64,000 bases of DNA, taken from Lantana camara (lineage: Eukaryota > Streptophyta > Magnoliopsida > Lamiales > Verbenaceae). A program made the translations under genes and the position numbers. Shown here in pieces: positions 59,301 through 64,000 of this stretch. Location of the stretch: the NCBI GenBank assembly GCA_037501455.1, contig CM074862.1, forward strand, positions 82,700,001-82,764,000, written 5' to 3'. A model generated the notes under the pieces. The model was given only the letters and a program-made list of their open reading frames with translations, was not told the origin of the DNA and did no database searches. Every line of letters begins with the position of its first letter. Positions within the stretch are counted from its first letter, which is position 1.

Positions 59301-60238
59301 TACTGATAGATGGTTGAGTTAGGGTTAAAAGGAATCAAACCATGGTTAGTTTGGTTATGGTTTGGGTGAGATATGGTTCAATTAGTGCAACAAGGTCAAG
59401 TTGGTCTCCGATTCGTTTTTCGGTTGGATTTCGGAGTTTCAAATGAATTGGGAAAATTATAAGGCTAAGTTTACTAAACCCGAATTTTCGTTACGAGTTC
59501 AGCGGAGTTGACGGAACTCGAATCCGAGTTCCCGACCTCAAGATATTAAATTCGGAACCAAGGGTACGCTAAGTGCTCGTTAGCTCCCGTTTTGGTTCCT
59601 CAAATAAAATTAAATTCGTCTACTAATCAAATGAATTCGAAAATGTAAATTGAGCATAGAATCATGTTCATAACACATATATGTACAACATATTACAAAA
59701 TCGTAGCAATTTGATATCGTATCATATAAGAACGAAGCACAAAATAAACGAACAAACTTAATTATACAATTCATGCATAAGTTATAAAACTTCCATGCAA
59801 TTCATGCAATTCCCATGCAATTCATGCAGAAATAATTTCCCATGCAAAAGTATAATTTTCATGCATATTTAATAAACTCCATGCATGCATATAACTTGCA
59901 TGCAAAAATATGAAATTCATGCATAGAATATAAATTACTCCACGTTTAATATATATATATAAATAAGTAATTAATTAAAACAGGATTAATTAATATAACA
60001 TATAATTAGTATCATCCTTAAATCAATAATATAATAATTAAACATATATACATATATATATATAATACGAAATATATATATATGATTAATAATATTAGAA
60101 TGAAATATTATAATATAATATAATAAAATAATAACAATTATAATAAAATTAAATATAAACCACGTAAAAACAATTAATTCGCGCAATTAGGTAAACACAT
60201 ACGCTCTACCTTTACGTCTGAAAAGTCGGGGCGTTACA
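56350..60238 (-). repeat. Family C LTR, copy 3
   Basis: The 5'-most LTR on the element's strand. It joins the Reina RT at the GCTGC duplication. Identical to copies 1 and 2 wherever compared. Confidence 0.93.
58397..58519 (-). repeat. Four-palindrome cassette in family C LTR copy 3
   Basis: Identical to 45085-45207, shifted by 13,312 bp. Confidence 0.85.
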
Positions 60239-60784
60239 GCTGCCATCCTTCTTCTTCACAAGCAATACCAGAGATGCAAATGGGCTTTGACTGGCTTGGA
60301 TGATCCCTTCTTCCAACATTCCTTTAACTTGAGATTCAATCTCATCTTTTTGTGAGTGAGAATATCTGTAAGGGGCTTGCTTCTTAGGGATTGCTTCAGG
60401 TTTTACATCAATTTGATGTTCTATCACCCTTCTTGGTGGTAGTGTCTTAGGCTCTTCAAAAATACCTGAGTAGTGTGACAGAATCTCTTGTAACTCCTGA
60501 CTTTGAATTTCTTTTTCAGCTGCCACTTCAGACATGGTAAACACATGCCCAAACATTTCCTCGGCACCCTCTTGCAACCACTCATCCACTGTCACAGTTG
60601 ATGTCATTTGTAATTCAATAAGAGGTGTTTCAGCTTGTTCATTAATGGCCTTTAAGTTAATCCTTTGATTACCATGAGAGACTGTGATGTTTTTAGTTTT
60701 ATAATCCAGTGCTATGGGACTGTGATTATCCAACCAATCACCCCCAATCACCAAATCACATCCACCTAGTTTTAAAACTCTCAC
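60239..60784 (-). pseudogene. Reina protease end and RT start, cut by the inner insertion
   Basis: In phase with the upstream gag frame. Contains LKLGGCDLVIGGDWLDNHSP, the linker before RT (YSGIFEEPKTLPPRR, HQIDVKPEA), and the first RT block (GMLEEGIIQASQSPFASLVL, then LVKKKDGS). It is interrupted in the codon after KKKDGS by the family C insertion, with the target duplication GCTGC at 60239-60243. Confidence 0.9.
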
Positions 60785-60814
60785 CGGAAAGGTGAATTCA
60801 TGGCCTTGAATTGT

Positions 60815-62167
60815 TCACTTCAATTCTGGAAATATCACCCTACTAATCATTTTCCTCCTATCTGCCACCTTAACCAACACAGGAGTAGTGTTTTCTCGTC
60901 TAGATTTCAAATTTTTAGCTAATTTCTCATCTACAAAGCAGGCAACATTGCCACAATCCAACATCATTAAGGAAGATTGATCCTCAATCATACCCCTGAA
61001 TTTAATCATACATGATTTTTCTGTACCTGTGATGGCATGCAGAGGGACAGTCATCTCTTCATTATCAAAAATTTCTTCAATCAATATCCCTGCATTGATC
61101 ATGTCATCCTCTCTAGGGTCCCCTTCATCTTCTTCAGGCATAATTATAAATAGCTGCTTCTGTCTACAATTGTGCCCTGGTGTGAAAATCTCATCACAAT
61201 TATAGCAGAGGTTCCTCTCTCTTCTAGCCCTCATCTCTGCTGCTGTTAAAAATTTCTTTTGAGCAAAAGCATTACCACTATTCCCTCCTCTGTTATAGTT
61301 TCCAGTATTAGCCCTGTTAGTGGTATTTTGAGTAGCTAGCTTGAGTGATGGTCTAACCACAAGCTGTTTGTTGTTGTTACTAGCCCTTTGAACAATGGTA
61401 TTAAAAGCCACTTCCTGCTTCTTAGCCATACTTATAGCATCACCCAGATTTTGAGGTTTCAAGGAAAACACATTAGCTTGTATTTCATCCTTAAGACCAC
61501 ATACAAATGCAGCTACATAATATTCCTCAGTTAAACTTCTACAGAACAAAGACACTTCAGATCTGAACTCCTCAAACTTAATCAAATAATCATCAACAGT
61601 TCCAGTTTGCCTAAGTCTGTGAAATTCTCCAACCACCATTTGTTTGTCTACTACATCAAACCGTCCCAACACAGCATCTACCAATTGATCCCAAGTTAAC
61701 TGTGGTGAAGCCTCTTGTAAGCTTTGTAACCACGTCTCAGCATATCCCACAAAGTAAATAGACGCGAGAATTACCTTATCACACTCTGGAACAGTAGATA
61801 TCAGTTTGAAATATTTCTGAGCTTTACGGATCCAAACTCTCGGGTTTGTGCCATCAAAAACAGGAAACTCCACCCTATGTACCGTAGATCCTCCCCCTTG
61901 TAAGGAATACCCACTGTTGTGACTTCCTGTAACCTGGGTTTCAGTGATATGAGGGGTATTTTCCATCGTATGTTGAGGGGTATTAGTTACAGATCCCTGT
62001 CCTTTCTCTGTTGTTGCTGATAAACCGTCGCCCATAACAGATTTGTTCTTGTTATAAATCTGCATCTGCTCAGTAATGGATCCCACTTGGAGGATGAGTT
62101 TTTCCAGATTCTCAGACATATCATCGATCTTCTTTTCATTCACCAACCTCATTGTTTTCTCTTCCAC
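60815..62167 (-). pseudogene. Reina gag and protease start
   Basis: Starts at ATG 62167 about 100 bases after the primer site. Coiled N-terminus (MSENLEKLILQVGSITEQM), gag domain (FPVFDGTNPRVWIRKAQKYF, YFVGYAETWLQSL, LTWDQLVDAVLGRFD, YLIKFEEFRSEV, FVCGLKDEIQANV), knuckle CYNCDEIFTPGHNC (about residue 320), and the protease segment MLDCGNVACFVDEKL, where the usual D-S/T-G reads D-C-G. The frame ends in TGA at 60815-60817, where the family has Trp; the same frame then continues with the rest of protease and RT. Confidence 0.88.
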
Positions 62168-62254
62168 TAAAATCCCCTCCTGCTTCCCAGCATATCGTGA
62201 AGCTCCTTCGATCGTAATCCTTCCGCCATGTTCAGAGGTCCGTCCGGTTCACCT

Positions 62255-62269
62255 GGCTCTGAGATACCA
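62255..62269 (-). other. Primer-binding site of the Reina-like element, altered
   Basis: On the minus strand TGGTATCTCAGAGCC lies two bases after the LTR. The usual tRNA-Met site is TGGTATCAGAGCC; here two extra bases (TC) interrupt it, which may weaken priming. Confidence 0.65.
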
Positions 62270-62271
62270 CT

Positions 62272-62802
62272 TGTTATGAATCAAGCTAATATATAACGAA
62301 ATTAATGGAAATTGGTACTGGAATTAATAAAACAGTGGTGCAAACATTACAGAGTTCTTAGGATGCATAAGAAGGAGATGGGAAATGAGAGAATTGAGAA
62401 ACAGAAAGATAATGACTGATTTCTTGCTCCCAAAGTGAGCTAACAAACTCTATATACTCAATACAAAACGACATCCCAATCAACATCCTCAAAATGTCTT
62501 TTGTCGTTAGCCTGCCATGATCTTCACTGCTAGTGGTCCCATTTTCCAGCTGATCTTGGCGCCCATTCTTAACCGTTAGATTAGATGCCAAATCCACGGC
62601 TGAGTTGAGCTTCCTCCCCATTTGAATTACAGCCGCAGGATGTTCCCCTCCCAATCCAACGATGGAGATTTGGCCTTCATTTAACCCCGCGACGTCGTTT
62701 TGCTTAATGCTTTTAAAACAGATCCGACGGTCACGATAGATTGCCATCCAACGGTTTAGGTTTAAACTTCCAATTTCCTCCATTTTAACCAAGAACATAA
62801 CA
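62272..62802 (-). repeat. 5' LTR of the Reina-like element
   Basis: 531 bp, the partner of 39923-40454. Differences include CAACC/CAAGC near the end, a 2-base indel in GCCTGCGCCATG/GCCTGCCATG and about a dozen substitutions. The open frame within it (62358-62798) is the same sequence as the pol read-through in the other LTR and is not taken as a gene. Confidence 0.92.
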
Positions 62803-63812
62803 CAATTCGCTACTCATATTCAAACATAAAGCAGATGACAGGAAATTTCAAGGAAAAACTTGGCGAAGGAGGTTGTGGTTTTGTTTATAAAGGAAAGCTT
62901 TGAAGTGGCCATGATGTAGCTGTAAAGGTACTCAACAATAAGCACGGAGCAAACGGACAAATCAACAAAATTTCAACCATTGGAAGGATCCACCACATAA
63001 ATGTGGTTAAGCTTGTTGGATATTATGTTGAAGGATCTAAATGTGCCCTTATTGTTGACTTCATGTCTAAGGGATCTTTGGGAAAATACGTATTTTGTCA
63101 TGAAAGAACACTGAATTCACTAAATTGGGAGCAGAAATATGAAATTGCAATTGGAGTGGCTCGTGGAATTGAATATCTACATCAAGGGTGCGATATCCAG
63201 ATCCTGCACTTTGACATAAAGCCTCACAACATACTGCTTGATGATAGTTTCACTCCTAAAGTTTCTGATTTTGGGCTTGCCAAATTTTACCCTACTGATA
63301 ATGCAACTGTGACTCTTACAATGGCACGAGGGACAATAGGGTATGTGGCTCCTGGACTAATCAACAGAAGCATTGGTAGGGTTTCATACAAGGCTGATGT
63401 CTATAGCTTTGGAATGCTACTGATGGAAATGCTAAATTTAAATAGAGATATGGTGGCAGATGATGACAAATCTAGTCAGTATTTCCCGTACTGGATTTGT
63501 GATCGCTTCAATAATGGGAAGGATATTGAAGTTGGAAATGCTGATGAAACTGATGACGAAGAAGATGACGATTTTGCAAGAAAAGTGAAAAGAAAGATGA
63601 TAATAATAGGATTGTGGTGCATACGAATGAATCCTGACAATCGTCCATCAATGAGTGAAGTGGTAAAAATGTTAGAAGGTGAAAATGAAAATCTCCAAAT
63701 CCCTCCCCTGCCATCTCAATCAACTCCGGTTGCAGCTAATGGTGATCAAAGTTGGGGAACAGAATCAACTGATTCTATAGCATTGTTGGGCAAAAGTAAT
63801 GCTTCCAGTTGA
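62803..63812 (+). pseudogene. LRK10L-type receptor kinase, kinase domain after the retrotransposon
   Basis: Continues IRYSYSNIKQMTGNFKEKLG, with Gly-rich loop LGEGGCGFVYKG, then TGA (62901-62903) where Arg is usual, then SGHDVAVKVL with the ATP-binding Lys (62925). The stretch GANGQ-INKIST lacks two residues found in relatives. Next come catalytic ILHFDIKPHNILLD (Asp codon 63213; HFD, a non-RD kinase), DFG (63267), and VAPGL where APE is expected (63355, Glu to Gly). The rest (INRSIGRVSYKADVYSFGML, CIRMNPDNRPSMSEVV) and the C-terminal tail to TGA at 63810 look complete. From Met at 63003 the frame is open for 269 codons, but without the Gly-rich loop and Lys. Family role: plasma-membrane signalling, including defence. 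This copy is disrupted. Confidence 0.85.
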
Positions 63813-64000
63813 GTGTAAGGGTAAAATGTATTGAGAATATTGAAGAGTTGTCAGCTAGAAATAATATGTACGGACTAGCTACAATATTTGGCTAAAAGCT
63901 AGAGTCATAACTATGTTGTAGTTAGTGTATTCCATGATTTCAGAAAACTCTAATCCGAATTATTATCATGGTTTCAGAAAACAAGGTTAAATTATTAACT
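63813..64000 (+). other. 3' flank of the kinase pseudogene
   Basis: AT-rich presumptive 3' UTR and downstream DNA. It holds a direct repeat of CATG(A/G)TTTCAGAAAAC (63934-63950 and ~63969-63984). No further gene before the window ends. Confidence 0.4.

Larger units (their letters stand above)
43038..60238 (-). mobile_element. Five-part LTR-int-LTR-int-LTR insertion of a non-autonomous Tekay relative (family C)
   Basis: Flanked by GCTGC (43033-43037 and 60239-60243). Three 3889-bp LTRs (43038-46926, 49694-53582, 56350-60238) alternate with two 2767-bp internal regions. The period is exactly 6656 bp, and every stretch I compared is identical between periods. LTR ends are TGTAACGCCCC...GGGTGCTACA on the minus strand. 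Each internal region keeps primer site and polypurine tract but only decayed pieces of gag and pol, so it must have been mobilised by proteins from another element. Confidence 0.93.
39923..62802 (-). mobile_element. Reina-like chromovirus (Ty3/gypsy) inserted in the kinase exon
   Basis: 22,880 bp including the inner insertion at 43038-60238. Flanked by CAATT on both sides (39918-39922, 62803-62807). LTRs are 532 and 531 bp (TGTTATGAATCAA...AACATAACA) and differ by roughly 14 substitutions and small indels (~3%). On the minus strand: 5' LTR, primer site, gag-protease, RT, RNase H, integrase, chromodomain, polypurine tract, 3' LTR. Short LTRs, the CYNC...PGHNC knuckle and a chromodomain fit the Reina lineage. 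Coding lesions: TGA at 60815, TAG at 41218, a frameshift near 40715, and the inner insertion. Confidence 0.9.

Noticed and set aside
43038..60238. Regular repeats considered as a CRISPR array or satellite
   Set aside because: The repeat unit is a whole LTR plus internal region with primer site and polypurine tract, flanked by a target duplication.

Overview
The window is nuclear DNA of a flowering plant, most likely a eudicot. Evidence is an NPF (NRT1/PTR) transporter exon, an LRK10L-type receptor kinase, introns with GT/AG borders, and nested Ty1/copia and Ty3/gypsy LTR retrotransposons primed by tRNA-Met. I saw no intact host gene and no RNA gene; almost everything is mobile DNA or damaged gene pieces.

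Layout. (1) 1-9833: head-to-tail array of about 6.4 copies of a ~1.5 kb unit, each with one NPF transporter exon on the minus strand plus intron-like flanks. (2) 9834-10210: an open stretch resembling part of plastid ycf1 (probable plastid DNA in the nucleus). (3) 10211-14540: unassigned sequence ending in a polypurine tract and a truncated Tekay/Del-type LTR (family X). (4) 14541-37497: a Tekay-type chromovirus (family A): a stub of integrase/chromodomain, an LTR, gag-pol, and a 3' LTR. Its RNase H region is split by a complete 10,031-bp copia element (21916-31946, minus strand, 5-bp target duplication GTTTT). (5) 37913-39212: a 1300-bp Mutator-like element with long terminal inverted repeats and a 9-bp target duplication. 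(6) 39351-63812: an LRK10L kinase gene on the plus strand whose TM-kinase exon is split by a 22.9-kb Reina-like chromovirus (39923-62802, target duplication CAATT). (7) Inside that element's RT region sits a 17,201-bp LTR-int-LTR-int-LTR insertion (43038-60238, target duplication GCTGC) of a decayed, non-autonomous Tekay relative (family C), built on a period of exactly 6656 bp.

Order of events, from nesting and by-eye LTR comparison: Reina LTRs differ by ~3%, Tekay A LTRs by ~1.2%, copia LTRs by ~0.6%, and the three family C LTRs show no difference I noticed. The inner elements are therefore younger than their hosts, as expected.

Most unusual signal: the three Tekay-type LTR families (X, A, C) each carry, at a comparable place, a cassette of four GC-rich palindromes. 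The palindrome sequences are unrelated between families, but the centre-to-centre spacing is nearly the same (33-42-33, 31-43-31 and 34-39-34 bp). The same families also share a hairpin just before the polypurine tract whose two stem sequences differ but stay complementary, and intron-like GT...AG landmarks at ~714-742 bp. Together these suggest selected RNA or DNA structure rather than shared sequence.
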